From positions 34,111,109 through 34,175,108 of the forward strand of contig NC_132892.1 in NCBI RefSeq assembly GCF_030463535.1: DNA of 64,000 nt, read 5' to 3'. Every line of letters begins with the position of its first letter. Position 1 is the stretch's first letter. Made by a program: the position numbers and the translations under genes. The notes under the pieces are model-generated. The model was given only the letters and a program-made list of their open reading frames with translations, was not told where the DNA came from and did not search any database. The stretch comes from Salminus brasiliensis. Its lineage: Eukaryota > Chordata > Actinopteri > Characiformes > Bryconidae. Shown piece by piece: positions 12,675 through 24,529 of the stretch.

Positions 12675-15600
12675 CTAGGAACTCACAGTGGAGTACACTT
12701 GGGCTTCAGGGGTGGGTTTGGGAAGTTGTACCATGCTGTAGGTCTCCTGAGCAGGATTGGGTGATGGACGCTGTGCAGTGACATACACAGTGTTCAGGGA
12801 AGTGGAGGGGGGTTGAACAGTAGAGTAAAGTGGAGCAGCCTGGGTGTCCAAATGTGATCTGGTGCCTCTAATCTCTGCATAGTCCGACACAGTGTGGGAA
12901 ACCTGATGAGAGAATCAAACGTTAAGAAACCATGTATGTACAAACATGTATGTATAAACGTGCACACACAAACCTAACTGCTGTCCAAATCTGTACAGCT
13001 TTTGTGCTCAAAAAACACTATGTCCAAATGTTTGTGGACACATCTTAAAGTGATCCCATTCAGTTACTTTAAGTAAGCACCAATTTCTAAGACACATGCA
13101 AATGCATACACATAGCTTGTCTAGACCCTGTAGAGTAGTATTGCCAATAGAATAGGACTCTCTTGGACAGATAAACATTAACCTATTGGCACCATGCTGC
13201 CTAATGCCAGGCATGGGATGGAGGGGTATAAAGCCCCCCAGCATTGAGCTGTGTTCTGCATGTTCTGTGAACTGCATAAGGGCCTGGATGTCTTGCAGTT
13301 ATTGACAGAAAAATAAATTTAAAGGTCCATGCAGTCCATGACCTCTTGATCCTGAGTCATGATCCTAACCCTATCAAGATTCTGTGGCATGACCTTAAGA
13401 GGGCAGTGCATGCAAGGTATCCTGAAACACATGTGCAGAGAGGAATGCTTCATTTTATAACAATCATTACGTGATAAGATTACAGATCTTGTAACTATGA
13501 TTACTTTTTTTTAAACCCTGAGATTTAAGAGTCTCTCCTCAATCTATACTATAGATATTTAGCCCTTTAGAAAGCCTATGGCCCGCCAGCAGTGTTATTA
13601 CAAATTTCTATTAGCAAACAATAGCCCCACCGGTTTGTCCCTGTAGTTACTAAATAATACACCTTAGTATATAATAAGCCTTGGAGTGTTAAGGGGTTAA
13701 ATTGATTGGCAGGTCCACCATTAGGCATGATGCCAATAGATTCATGTCTGTCTGCTCAAAAGAGTCCTATTCTATTGGCAGTACTTCTCTAATCAAGGGA
13801 CTAATCAAGCTGTGTGTGCTTTCACACATCTGTATCAGCAGTGGGTGCAACTTAAAGTCGCTAAATGCATTTATAAGAAGAAATCTAATGTATCTCCAAT
13901 ACTTAAACACACACTTTAAGAGAGACTTACTTTATTGCTGCTTCCCATTGTTTGTGTGTTTGGTGAATTGTTGGAGCCTATAAACCATAAACAGACAATA
14001 TAAGTTAGTCCTTTTATTTGCAGTTGTTAGAAAAAGTAAGTGAACTATTATGAATATTATGGTAACTATTATGGTAACCTGGATTTTTGCATTAAAAGCA
14101 CATAAGTACTCAAAGGTTAAAATTTCAAGCAAAAATGCAGCACGATACACTTGGATGAAAATCTAATTCCACAGTGAAGCATGTGTAAATGTAAGGTCCT
14201 CAATCTTAACAACAGTCCTCAATCTTAAGAAATGTTGGGCTATGCAACAAGACAATGACTCCAAAAACAAAGGTCGATTAAGTTTTGGAATGGCCAAGAA
14301 GGAGTCCTGACTTTAACCCTGCAGAGATGTCAGTTGATAAACTAGCAGATTCTTGCAGGGAAGAAAGGTCCAAAATTCCTCCTGGACATCATGCAAATCT
14401 TATTTGTAGCCACTGGAAGGTACAGGGGGTGATGTGCATCTAAGTCTATTAATTTAAAGCTTCACTTACATTTTCTAGCCTGCACTGTGCTGTTTACTCA
14501 ATGTGCTCAATATTTACTATACTGGTGTACACCAGCAATACCTTCCAGCAGTGTCTTCTTGAATCTCAGTCTGTAGAAGATCAGTGTTAATCCTCCAATC
14601 AGCAAAAGAATCACACAGACACTCACAGTGATGATGATGATGATGATGATGATGAGAGAGGAACCTGGAGCAGAGAGACAGAAAGAACAGACCATCACCA
14701 ACTTTATCACACACACACACACACACACACTTACTGGTAGGTATATCAGAGGTGGTCAGTGTTGCTGTTGATGAAGCTGATGGGTTCAGAGTAAATGTTG
14801 TTATTATTATTATTGCGACACAAAATGGGCTTTATCAAAAGTATTTGGAGATCTTGGTGTGGTTCTGTATGTGGTATCTTTATAAAATCAAGATCTAAAT
14901 ATCTCAATTACTGGAATTATGGATAGAGTGTGTTTTATTTATACCTTTTGAAGGTTTTTCAGGCTTTTTTGGTGTTTCTGGTGGTGGTGTTGTGGTCCTG
15001 TAGGTTGGAGATGTTGGTTTCCTGGTTGTGCTCAGTCTTGCTGATGGTGGTAGATTAGACGTAGTTGATTTCTTTGCTTCATTAAAAAAAATATATATAA
15101 ATACAGTACATTAACTTCTTATTCCGTAGGTTCATTATTCAGATTTTACATAAGGGACTTGATAACTGAATAGCATTATTGGTGAAGTCCCACAGGGTTC
15201 TATTTTAGAGGCTTTTAAATACTGATACTGATAAAAATTTTGATGTTAAGGTAGTTTTGAGAGTGAAGAACTGAAGTGTTTCTGAATTTAGGGTTAAGAG
15301 AGTCAAAACACCTGATTTAGAGATTAGGATCTAATGTCCTGAAAATTATCTCTCTCTCTCTCTGTCTCTCTCTATCTGTGTCTCTCTCTCTCTGTCTCTC
15401 TCTCTCTCTCTCTTTGATCATACTTGTTAAGAAACACTGAGGTCATGTTGAGAAAGTTGACCAGAAGCCTAAACCCAGTGCTATTTCCTCTGTTCTCTGT
15501 GGTTCAGAGTTACTGAGAACTCCTCTCATTCTCACGCTCAGTGTGATGTGGAAAAGCTGTTCACTTTAGCTTCATACCAGTTTTATTACAACAGTTACTG

Positions 15601-16739
15601 TAACAGGAGTCTAATTATTCACCCATCATTTCTGACCAACTCAACAGCAATGAAGAAGAGTGACTGTGCTATTTTCATTATTGCAGGATTCTTTCTAATA
15701 ATATATAAAACCAATACTAATTAAAACTTCACCAAGCTCTTAAAACTACTACTAAACTACTAAAACTACTAATAAAACTACACAGATACACAAGAGTTCT
15801 GATCTGTAGAAGAAGTTGAAGATTCTCACCAGAAACCTGCAGTTGAACCTCTGATAACATGGAATAATAACTGACTGGATTCCCTCCGATCCACAATCCA
15901 CAGTAATAATGTCCTCCATCATCTTCTCTCACATCACTGATTCTCACACTGACAACTTTAGAGCTTCTGTCATCAGACATGGAGAATCTGACTCCCGGAG
16001 AATCTGTGGTGTTTACTGCAAAAAAACCTTCACCAGCTGCTTTGAAGAGGTACTTGTCATTTGTCTGAAACTCCTCTGGATAGGAAAAGCTGATGGAGAC
16101 CATCTCACTCAGATAACCAGTCACAGTCTTTGACCCCGAACAGCATGGATCTGTCAAACACAATAACTGAACTTCAACAGAGTATCTCAGGCTCCACTCA
16201 GGACCTTCTGAAATCATTCATAAAAAATATTATTTCTGGGATTTCAGATTAGTTTCACCTGTTTTCACTGTCATGTTCACAGTGTGACTCCACCCTCCAG
16301 TCTCTCCACACTGATATGATCCAGCATCCTCTAAACTCAGGTTTCTGTAGAACACTCTTAGAACTCCAGGAGAGTATTGTAGAGAAACTCTGCCTTCATG
16401 AACCCATGAGTTCTGGTCAGATTTCACATACACACACGGGTTTGTTGAGTTTTTGCAGAAATATTCATCATGCCTTTTATGTTGTTGGATACTGCAGTAA
16501 ATTACAACGCAACCTTTTTTGTAGCCAATCACATCAAAACAGACCCCCAGACCTGCCAATCAAACAGAAGACTCTGAGTTCCTCCAGATTCTCTCATTTC
16601 TACATTTCTGCACCTTAATCTACAGCACAGAATCGACATGCTTCATAAATTCATCATCAATAATTATATATAACTCAAATTTGAAGCAGAATAACTGACC
16701 TGAGATCAGGAAGAAGGTGAAGAGGAGGAAGATCTTCAT
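12675..16739 (-). CDS. pIgR-like/CD300-like receptor, gene C (D/E-type ectodomain, type 2 tail)
   Basis: Complete model of 408 aa. Exons: 16700-16739 signal peptide (MKIFLLFTFFLISG), 16259-16552 D1, 15830-16150 D2, 14945-15076 and 14735-14776 stalk, 14542-14664 transmembrane, 13931-13977, 12675-12902 tail. D1 has YFCK...PCVY and SYQCGE. D2 reads SISFSYPEEF, with Phe replacing the strand B Cys, and keeps HYYCGL. The stalk is Ser/Thr/Pro-rich and ends in TPKKPEKPSK, so it is probably O-glycosylated. The helix carries a run of eight Ile encoded by an ATC repeat. The tail is unlike D and E: VSDYAEI, PLYSTV, TVYVTA, ETYSMV and QVYSTV, with YSTV followed by QPP as in G and H. SDYAEI fits the ITIM pattern; the others are YxxV-like. 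Ig exons are nearly identical to D and E, so C looks like a recombinant between subfamilies. Confidence 0.86.
13013..13275 (-). mobile_element. MITE M1 fragment in gene C tail intron
   Basis: Reverse-oriented M1 end (CACTATGTCCAAATGTTTGT) with GGCACCATGCTGCCTAATGC. It lies within the intron between the last two exons of gene C. Confidence 0.55.
13715..13880 (+). mobile_element. MITE M1 fragment
   Basis: TTAGGCATGATGCCAATAGA and CCTATTCTATTGGCAGTACT match the M1 core; the outer ends are missing. Confidence 0.5.
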
Positions 16740-16860
16740 CCTGAACTGAACTTCAGCTTCTCTGATGTTCACACAAAGTCCTGTTCAGTGTGTTTATCTT
16801 CTGTACGTTTGCTTTAATCCACTTTACAGTGAATTCTGCTGGTCTTTATGTGCCGTCTTT

Positions 16861-16915
16861 GGTTTGGTTGCTTCCTGTTTCTCAGGAAGAGTAGCTAAAC
16901 AGAGCTCCTCCTATC
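16861..16915 (-). promoter_or_regulatory. 5' flank block of gene C with inverted GGAA repeat
   Basis: Contains CTTCCTGTTTCTCAGGAAG at 16871-16889, an inverted repeat of the GGAA core bound by ETS factors such as PU.1, followed by AGAGCTCCTCC. It lies 120-175 bp upstream of the start. ETS/PU.1 use is inferred from the core motif and the leukocyte-type gene family. Confidence 0.55.
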
Positions 16916-16974
16916 AGCATCACTGACCACTTACCAAATTAAACACACTACACAGTATGAGATCATTTGTGTGA

Positions 16975-17780
16975 TGAGATGAGCACTTTATTAGGACCAT
17001 CAGTACATTTATTAATTTCTACAAGCATCTAATTATCATGCAGCTGAGTGTATAATATCATGCAGACATGGACCAGCAGCATCAGGCAATGTTTTGGTAA
17101 ACTATCACAATGGGGGGAAACATGTGATCTCAGGGATTTTGAGCATGGCCTGATTGTTGGTGTCAGAAGTGTACTACATTATCACATTAGTCTGTAGAGT
17201 TTACTCATTATTAAGAAAACAGAGAAAACATCTAGTGAGTGGTAGTTCTTCAGATGGAAACAACATGTTTATTATAGAGGTCAAAAGGTCAATGGGTCAA
17301 CCGAGAATGGTCAGACTAGGTGGAGCTGAAATAACAGGTACAGTAACTCAGATAACCACTCTGTAAAATTGTGATGAGCTGTGAAGCATCTCAGATTGAA
17401 CACCTCCAACTATGAAAAGGGTGGGTTCCAACAGTAGAAGACCACATCTGTCAGCCAGGAACAGAAAGCTGAGGCAGCAGTGAGCACAGGCTCACCAACA
17501 CCGAACAGTTAAGACGGGAGAAATCTGGTCTGGTCTGCCGAATTTGATTTCTGCTGAGGAACACAGATGATAGGGTCAGAATTTTGCTTCAACAGAATAA
17601 ATTTATGCAGCCAACCTGCCTTCTGTCAACAGTCCAAGCTGATGGACGTGGTGTAATGGTGGAGGAATGTTTTCTTGGACCGTTAATATCAATCAATCAT
17701 TGCTTTAATACCACATCCCATTTGAGCATTGATGGCCTTCTCGCTGAAGCCTATACATCTTTTGTGATATTTTTGCAGAG
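16975..17780 (+). mobile_element. Tc1-like remnant upstream of gene C
   Basis: Begins GAGCACTTTATTAGGACCAT, a terminal sequence common in fish Tc1-like elements. It includes degraded DNA-binding coding sequence (AGTTCTTCAGATGGAAACAA, AACTCAGATAACCACTCTG). It ends in a transposase piece reading FMQPTCLLSTVQADGRGVMV. The 3' part is missing. Confidence 0.7.
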
Positions 17781-17799
17781 GCTCTGCTGTGCTCAGTGA

Positions 17800-19272
17800 T
17801 TACACTTACCCTACTGCCTAAAAAAGATAATAATGCACAAATAATGCAGAGCACTTCATTATCCCAGAGAAATTTGACCCCAAACCTCTCAGTGCTGCAC
17901 AATGAGAATAGATCGGTCATGTTAAGGAACTTGGTGGAGACTGCTAAAGTGTCCCATGACAATGCAGAGGCACTGGTCCAGAGTCTGGGTATTTGGCCCA
18001 TCAGTGTTCCCTCACAGATTTAGTAGGTCCTAACTGTAGAGTAGTGGTTGTGGGTCAGCCCCGATCTCAATGTATCTTATGTGCAGACCCCCTTAGAGGA
18101 TCTCGAGAGTCTTTCACTGAAAAGGTCATACAAAGATGATGTGTCAAACTGCTAGGCCTGGTGGACACTTCCTGGCAGACTGCATTATGCTTCATCACCA
18201 GGCTTTACAATAATTAAAACGCTTGAAAAACAAAGCCTCCTCCGCTGATACATGTTCCAAGCATCAGTATTCTCAGCCATTCACACCATGTGCAGTGGTC
18301 GTTTATCAGAATTCAGCACTTGTGTTGAAGGAAGCCACAATGCCAGTGTTTGACACTCCAAACATATGCAACCTTTTTGCTTCCTAAAGAAGCTGTAGTT
18401 TTCTATTTCTATTTGCATATATGTGGGAAAACCTGAATACTTACATACCATGCTTACATACTGACGACTGTTCTGTAGGGGTCTGATTACAGGTTTCTGA
18501 TCACTGATTAATCTACTTATTTTACAGGCCACACAGCAGACTACTCATACTTCACAACCCTTCTTAATTTTCTCCTTTCTTTTCTCTCACCATTAGGCAG
18601 AGCTGCCCCCTGCTGGTTGCCCACTGCTGATGCGAGTCCATTTGTGGTTGGGTGTGGGTGCCTACCCTCTGGATCTGTCTTATCCCACTGTCAGAACCCT
18701 TCAGTTTTGCTGAACTCTTTCTTACCTCTGTTTTCCTCTACTTCCTCCCTTTTTCCCATGAATTGAGAAGCCCTGTTCTAGCTGTTCTGTCGCGGTACTG
18801 TCAGACTTGCTCTCCACAATCCTGCTGTGATGCTGTCCTGCTCTGGATCTTCATAGTAATTCATTCATGTTTAACTGCATAGCTATGAAAATGAATGTTT
18901 ACCTGTTTAAACTTTTACATTCCTCTGACATGCTCATAATGTATGACTTGATGTCACATTCTCCACAGCTTTTAATTTATTATTGTTTTTTAAAAAGTGT
19001 TTCTTGTTGTTCGATTATTTCTTACACTATCCGATGTCCATCAGAGGAGGTCGGGTATACCTTTTGATTCTTGGTTCCTCTCAAGTTCTTTTTTTGATCT
19101 GAAGGAGTTTATTTCTCATTACTTTACTTGTTAAAAAGAGACTCGAGCCCAGATCTCGCTTGATTCGTTGTGAAAACTGATATAGAAAAAAAATATGAAC
19201 TGAATTGAATTGAGTTGATTATATAAAAGACAAACAAAACAAACTATACTTTCAGTCTCTGTGAACTACTGG
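17800..19272. other. duplicated spacer between genes C and D
   Basis: Matches 24530-26222 closely along its length. Open frames such as 17796-18023 (LPKKDNNAQIMQSTSLSQ) recur in the second copy but match no family I know. It contains the CTCF-like motif at 18603. The second copy has an extra segment near 24905-25120. Confidence 0.5.
18603..18616 (-). promoter_or_regulatory. CTCF-like motif between genes C and D
   Basis: CCAGCAGGGGGCAG on the minus strand matches the CTCF core at all 13 positions. The paralogous place between D and E (about 25543-25555) reads TCAGCAGGGGGCT, with two mismatches. Confidence 0.45.
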
Positions 19273-19278
19273 TTTATT
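19273..19278 (-). promoter_or_regulatory. polyadenylation signal AATAAA, gene D
   Basis: TTTATT on the plus strand, AATAAA on the coding strand, about 470 nt beyond the D stop codon and conserved at the same place in the E unit (26223). The block between it and the tail is the likely 3' UTR. Confidence 0.5.
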
Positions 19279-19639
19279 GTCCATACAAAATCATTTAAAA
19301 GCAAGCTTTTTCATAAAAAAACAGATATATAAAAATACAAAAATAAATACATACAAAAAAAAAAAGATTCCCAATTCCCAGAACAATAATTAAAAATAAT
19401 AAAGCACTTATATAATTTTTGAATAAATGTATAAAATGACACAGCATATTAACCACGGTTAACTCAACACTGTTAGTGTGAAAATGTAACAGTACCTCTC
19501 TTGACCCTGTTTATACCTGGTTACTTCATCCATCTTAAATATCAGGATTATCAGCACTAACCTGTGCTGCACTGTTTTCTGTTTGATCTACAACAACATA
19601 AAATGCACATTCTGTTTGCACTATTCTATTTGGAGTTGG

Positions 19640-19747
19640 GGTTCAAACTCTGGTAGACTGAATCTGATTGGTTGGTGTTGTGGTGTAGGCTCTGGTAGAC
19701 TGAATCTGATTGGTTGGTGTTGTGATGTAGGCTCTGGTAGACTGGAC
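19640..19747 (-). repeat. coding minisatellite of gene D tail, now out of frame
   Basis: Three units of the 42-bp repeat in the downstream part of the D tail exon. They lie after the premature stop and so are not translated in the model. Confidence 0.75.
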
Positions 19748-21235
19748 TCATGCTGATGTTCTTCCTTGTCCCAGGTGGATCATTTTTTTATAATCATCGT
19801 CATTCTGAAATCACAGCAACACAGAAAGTCTCCATTATCCAATCTTTGAGGACCTTAAAGGTTCTATTAATCACATTGCAACACACACTGCTAATCACAC
19901 AGCTATACACACTTGCTACTACCCAGTAATTAAAGCCAACTGGTTCTGACTGTGACTGGTTTGCTTAAAGGCTGATGTCAGGTTGCTCATATGCCAAAAT
20001 CCTCAAGCTCCTCAGCCCCTCTTGTGATGAAGGGGACCCTGCTCCATTCTTTGGTTTGATGTGAATCCTGAATCTGCCTCTTGGTCAGTCCCCTTATAAA
20101 GGTTTTAAGGCTTAAAATCTTGATTGAAATGAGCATGTACAAGTAGTAAGTATTAATAGGAGTAGGTCTAGTACTAGCAGTAGTAGTAATAGTACTGCTA
20201 ATACTTGTACTGTAGTGATAGTTAAAGTAGTAGTTGTAGTAGCAGACGCAGCAGTAGTACTTAAAGTGCCAGGAGTAATACTAGTACGCTTAAAGTATTA
20301 GCAGCCGCAGTAGTATTAATAGTAGTAGTTGCAGAAATACTAATAGTAGTAAGAGTAGTAAAAGTAGTATTAGTAGTAGTAGTAAAGGTGTTACTACATG
20401 TAATAACATTTACAGTGGTAGAGTAATAGCAGTTGTAGCAGCCTGTTCTCGCTCTATGACTGTTCTTTTAGGGTGTGTTTATATTTGTTGGCTTTGGTTT
20501 AATTAAAATGGACCCTGGTGTGATTGCTCTGTTAGTGTGGTTTGTAAATGTAAACGTTGTCTTTTGAAACTAACAGAGACCCTTTTCTGTGCTTTAACTT
20601 CTATTTAACTCCTTAGTTTACTTTTTAGTAGGACTGTGTCCCAAACCACACACTACCACACTACTACACTGTGTTTCAACACTAGCCCCCATTAGAACTG
20701 CATTCATTAGTGTAGTCGGCTCAGTTAAAACGGTGTGAGTTGGATTTTACAGCTTGAACGTACCTCATTCTGTGAATAATTTAGCATGTGTACTTCATCA
20801 GAATCATGTTTTAATACTGATATCAGGAGCACATGAATTGATAAGACAGGTTTAAGGAATCTTCACCTTATCCCCTTTTTTCCCTTTTGGGTTGATTGTT
20901 AATTAGTCAGTATGAACACAAAGCAGACCAGGACTAAAACCTAACAGTGTATATTTTGTTGCTTGGTCCGGACCAAGAGACACCCTTAGTGTTCCTGTGG
21001 TCTTGTACTTCACCAGACCCGTTCACTTACTGAGTTATTAGTTGCAGATCTTTCACTGATGTGGGCGGGGTCTGCAGAAAGAGAGAAAACCACACTTATA
21101 AAAATGGTGTATGGATTCAGGTCTGACTGCAGTGATTAAAAAAGTGTGGGAGCTGTTACAGGACTCCTACTGTAGAACACCAATCACATAGTTACAGGTG
21201 TGTTAACTGATCTAGGAAAACGAGATCAACATATT

Positions 21236-21275
<40 letters not shown>

Positions 21276-23414
21276 TAGTAGTAGTAGTACTTTCTGTCTT
21301 GGTGCATCTCAGTCTGTAGAAGATCAGTGTTAGTCCTCCAATCAGCAGCAGAACCACACAGACACTCACAGTGATTATGATGAGAGAGGAACCTGGAGCT
21401 GAGAGACAGAAAGAACAGACCATCACCAACTTTATCACACACACACACACACACACACACACTTACTGATAGGTATATCAGACATGGTCACGGTTGTTGC
21501 TGTTGATGAAGCTGATGGTGTTCAGAGAACATTTATTAGAATTTATAAGAAATGAAGAGACACAAAATGGGCTTCATCAAAAGTCTTTGGTGATGTTGGT
21601 GTGGTTCTGTATGTGGTATCTTTATAAAATCAAGATCTGAAAATCTTAATTACTGGAATTTATACCTGTGGAAGGTTTCTCAGGAGTTTTTGGTGTTACT
21701 GGTGGTGGTGATGTGGTCCTGTAGGTTGGAGATGTTGGTTTCCTGGTTGTGCTCAGTCTTGCTGATGGTGGTAGATTAGACGTAGTTGATTTCTTCGCTT
21801 CATTAAAAAAGGAATGAATAAATACAGAACATTAACTTCTTATTCCGTAGGTTCATTATTCAGATTTTACATGAATTACTTTATAACAGTAGTATTATTG
21901 GTGGAGTCCCACGGGGTTCTATTTTAGAGGCTATGATACTGCTGAAAATTGTGATGTTAAGGTAGTTTAGAGAGTGAAGAACTGAAGTGTTTCTGAATTT
22001 AGGGTTAAGAGAGTCAAAACACCTTTCGCTGATTTGGAGTTTAGGATCTAATGTCCTGAAAATTCTCTTTCTCTCTCTCTTTCTCTCTATTTGATCATAC
22101 GTGTTTAGAAACACTGAGGTCATGTTGAGAAAGTTGACCAGAAGCCTAAACCCAGTGCTATTTCCTCTGTTCTCTGTGGTTCAGAGTTACTGAGAACTCC
22201 TCTCATTCTCACGCTCAGTGTGATGTGGAAAAGCTGTTCACTTTAGCTTCATACAAGTTTTATTATAACAGTTACTGTAACGGGAGTTTAATTATTCACC
22301 CATCATTTCTGACCAACTCAATAGCAATGAAGAAGAGTGACTGTGCCATTTCAAATTATTGCATGATTGTTTCTAATAATATATGAAACTAATACTAATT
22401 AAAACTTTACCAAGCTCTTAAAACTACTACTAAACTACTAAAACTACTAATAAAACTACACAGATACACAAGAGCTTTGATCTGTAGAAGAAGTTAAAGA
22501 TTCTCACCAGAAACCTGCAGCTGAACCTCTGATAACATGGAGAAATAACTGACTGGATTCCCTCCGATCCACAATCCACAGTAATAATGTCCTCCATCAT
22601 CTTCACTCACATTACTGATTCTCACACTGACAACTTTAGGGCTTCTGTCATCAGACATGGAGAATCTGACTCCCGGAGAATCTGTGGTGTTTACTGCAAA
22701 AAAAGCTTCACCAGATGCTTTGAAGAGGTACTTGTCATTTGTCTGAAACTCCTCTGGATAGGAAAAGCTGATGGAGACCATCTCACTCAGATAACCAGTC
22801 ACAGTCTTTGACCCCGAACAGCATGGATCTGTCAATCAAACACAATAACTGAACTTCAACAGAATATCTCAGACTCCACTCAGGACCTTCTGAAATCATT
22901 CATAAAAAATATTATTTCTGGGATTTCAGATCAGTTTCACCTGTTTTCACTGTCAGGTTCACAGTGTGATTCCACCCTCCAGTCTCTCCACACTGATATA
23001 ATCCAGAATCCTCTAAACTCAGGTTTCTGTAGAACACTTTTAGAACTCCAGGAGAGTGTTGTAGAGAAACTCTGCCTTCATTAACCCATTGGTCAGATTT
23101 CACATACACACACTGGTTTGTTGAGTCTTTGCAGAAATATTCATCATGCCCTTTATGTTGTTGGAAACTGCAGTAAATTACAACGCTACCTCTTTCGTAG
23201 CCAATCACATCAAAACAGACCCCCAGACCTGCCAATCAAACAGAAGACTCTGAGTTCCTCCAGATTCTCTCATTTCTACATTTCTGCACCTTAATCTACA
23301 GCACAGAATCGACATGCTTCATAAATTCATCATCAATAATCATATAAAACTCAAATTGAGGCAGAATAACTGACCTGAGATCAGGAAGAAGGTGAAGATG
23401 AGGAAGATCTTCAT
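19748..23414 (-). CDS. pIgR-like/CD300-like receptor, gene D, tail truncated by frameshift
   Basis: Model of 341 aa. Exons: 23375-23414 signal peptide (MKIFLIFTFFLISG), 22941-23228 D1, 22508-22828 D2, 21666-21797 and 21467-21511 stalk, 21291-21392 transmembrane, 21031-21071, 19748-19804 tail. D1 is two codons shorter than in C and E (SDQWVNE against SDQNSWVHE). D2 has the SISFSYP strand B (Cys to Phe). In the tail exon a run of seven T at 19783-19789 adds two bases relative to gene E. After DDDY the frame reads KKMIHLGQGRTSA and stops at 19748-19750. The three YQSL motifs coded downstream, to the old TAG at 19626-19628, are therefore out of frame. The transmembrane exon ends GAAA/GTACTA, a weaker donor than the GAAG/GT of gene F. 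The product would be a short-tailed receptor without ITIM-like motifs, either a decoy or non-signalling form, or a gene decaying at its 3' end. Confidence 0.83.
20140..20440. repeat. AGT/TAG triplet-rich low-complexity tract, gene D intron
   Basis: Dense interrupted AGTAGTAG triplets. A matching tract lies in gene E at 30985-31275. Confidence 0.7.
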
Positions 23415-23558
23415 CCTGAACTGAACTTCAGCTTCTCTGATGTTCACACAAAGTCCAGTTCAGTGTGTTTATCTTCTGTACATTTGCTTTAATCCTCTTT
23501 ACAGTGAATTCTGCTGGTCTTTATGTGCCGTCTTCTGTGTGTGTCTCTATTACTGTCT

Positions 23559-23620
23559 GGTTTGGTTGCTTCATGTTTCTCAGGAAGAGTAGCTAAACAG
23601 AGCTCCTCCCATTAGCATCA
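23559..23620 (-). promoter_or_regulatory. 5' flank block of gene D
   Basis: Same block as gene C; the left half is changed to TTCATG and the right half CAGGAAG is intact, followed by AGAGCTCCTCCC. Confidence 0.5.
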
Positions 23621-23684
23621 CTGACCACTTACCAAATTAAACACACTACACAGTATGAGATCATTTGTGTGATGAGATGAGCAC

Positions 23685-24480
23685 TTTATTAGGACCATCA
23701 GTACATTTATTAATTTCTACAAGCATCTAATTATCATGCAGCTGAGTGAATAATATCATGCAGACATGGACCAGCAGCATCAGGCAATGTTTTGGTAAAC
23801 TATCACAATGGGAGAAACCTGTGATCTCAGGGATTTTGAGCATGGCCTGATTGTTGGTGTCAGAAGTGCACTACATTATCAGATTAGTCTCTAATGTTTA
23901 CTCATGATTAAGAAAACAGAGAAAACATCCAGTGAGTGGTAGTTCTTCAGACGGAAACACCATGTTGATTAGAGGGGTCAAGAGGTTAAAGTTTCAACTG
24001 AGAATGGTCAGACTGGTTGGAGCTGAAATAACAGGTACAGTAACTCAGATAACCACTCTGTAAAATTGTGATGAGCTGAGAAGCATCTCAGATTGAACAC
24101 CTCCAACTTTGAGAAGGGTGGGTTCCAACAGTAGAAGACCACTTCTGTCAGCCAGGAACAGAAAGCTGAGGCAGCAGTGAGCACAGGCTCACCAACACTG
24201 GACAGTTAAGACGGGAGAAATCTGGTCTGGTCTGCCGAATCTTGATTTCTGCTGAGGAACACAGATGATCGGGTCAGAATTTTGCTTCAACAGAATAAAT
24301 TTATGCAGCCAACCTGCCTTCTGTCAACAGTCCAAGCTGATGGACGTGGTGTAATGGTGGAGGAATGTTTTCTTGGACCGTTAATATCCATCAATCATTG
24401 CTTTAATACCACATCCTATTTGAGCATTGATGGCCTTCTCGCTGAAGCCTATACATCTTTTGTGATATTTTTGCAGAGGC
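23685..24480 (+). mobile_element. Tc1-like remnant upstream of gene D (duplicate of 16975-17780)
   Basis: Same truncated element with the same 3' breakpoint as upstream of gene C. It was therefore copied by segmental duplication and did not insert again. Confidence 0.7.
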
Positions 24481-24529
24481 TCTGCTGTGCTCAGTGATTA
24501 CTGCTGCCATTGAGCTGCTGGAGGGTGGT

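Noticed and set aside
15909-16133. Conserved plus-strand open frame, also at 22587-22811 and 33420-33644
   Set aside because: Exactly antisense to the D2 exons of C, D and E; it is conserved only because the coding strand is.
17796-18023. Plus-strand frame LPKKDNNAQIMQSTSLSQ, repeated near 24510-24752
   Set aside because: Its conservation is explained by the segmental duplication; no family, start context or splice signals recognised.
22000-22120. Reverse-transcriptase-like phrase near GGAGTCCCACGGGGTTCTAT, also near 15190 and 32755
   Set aside because: Too short and degenerate to annotate; at most old LINE debris carried in the duplicated intron.
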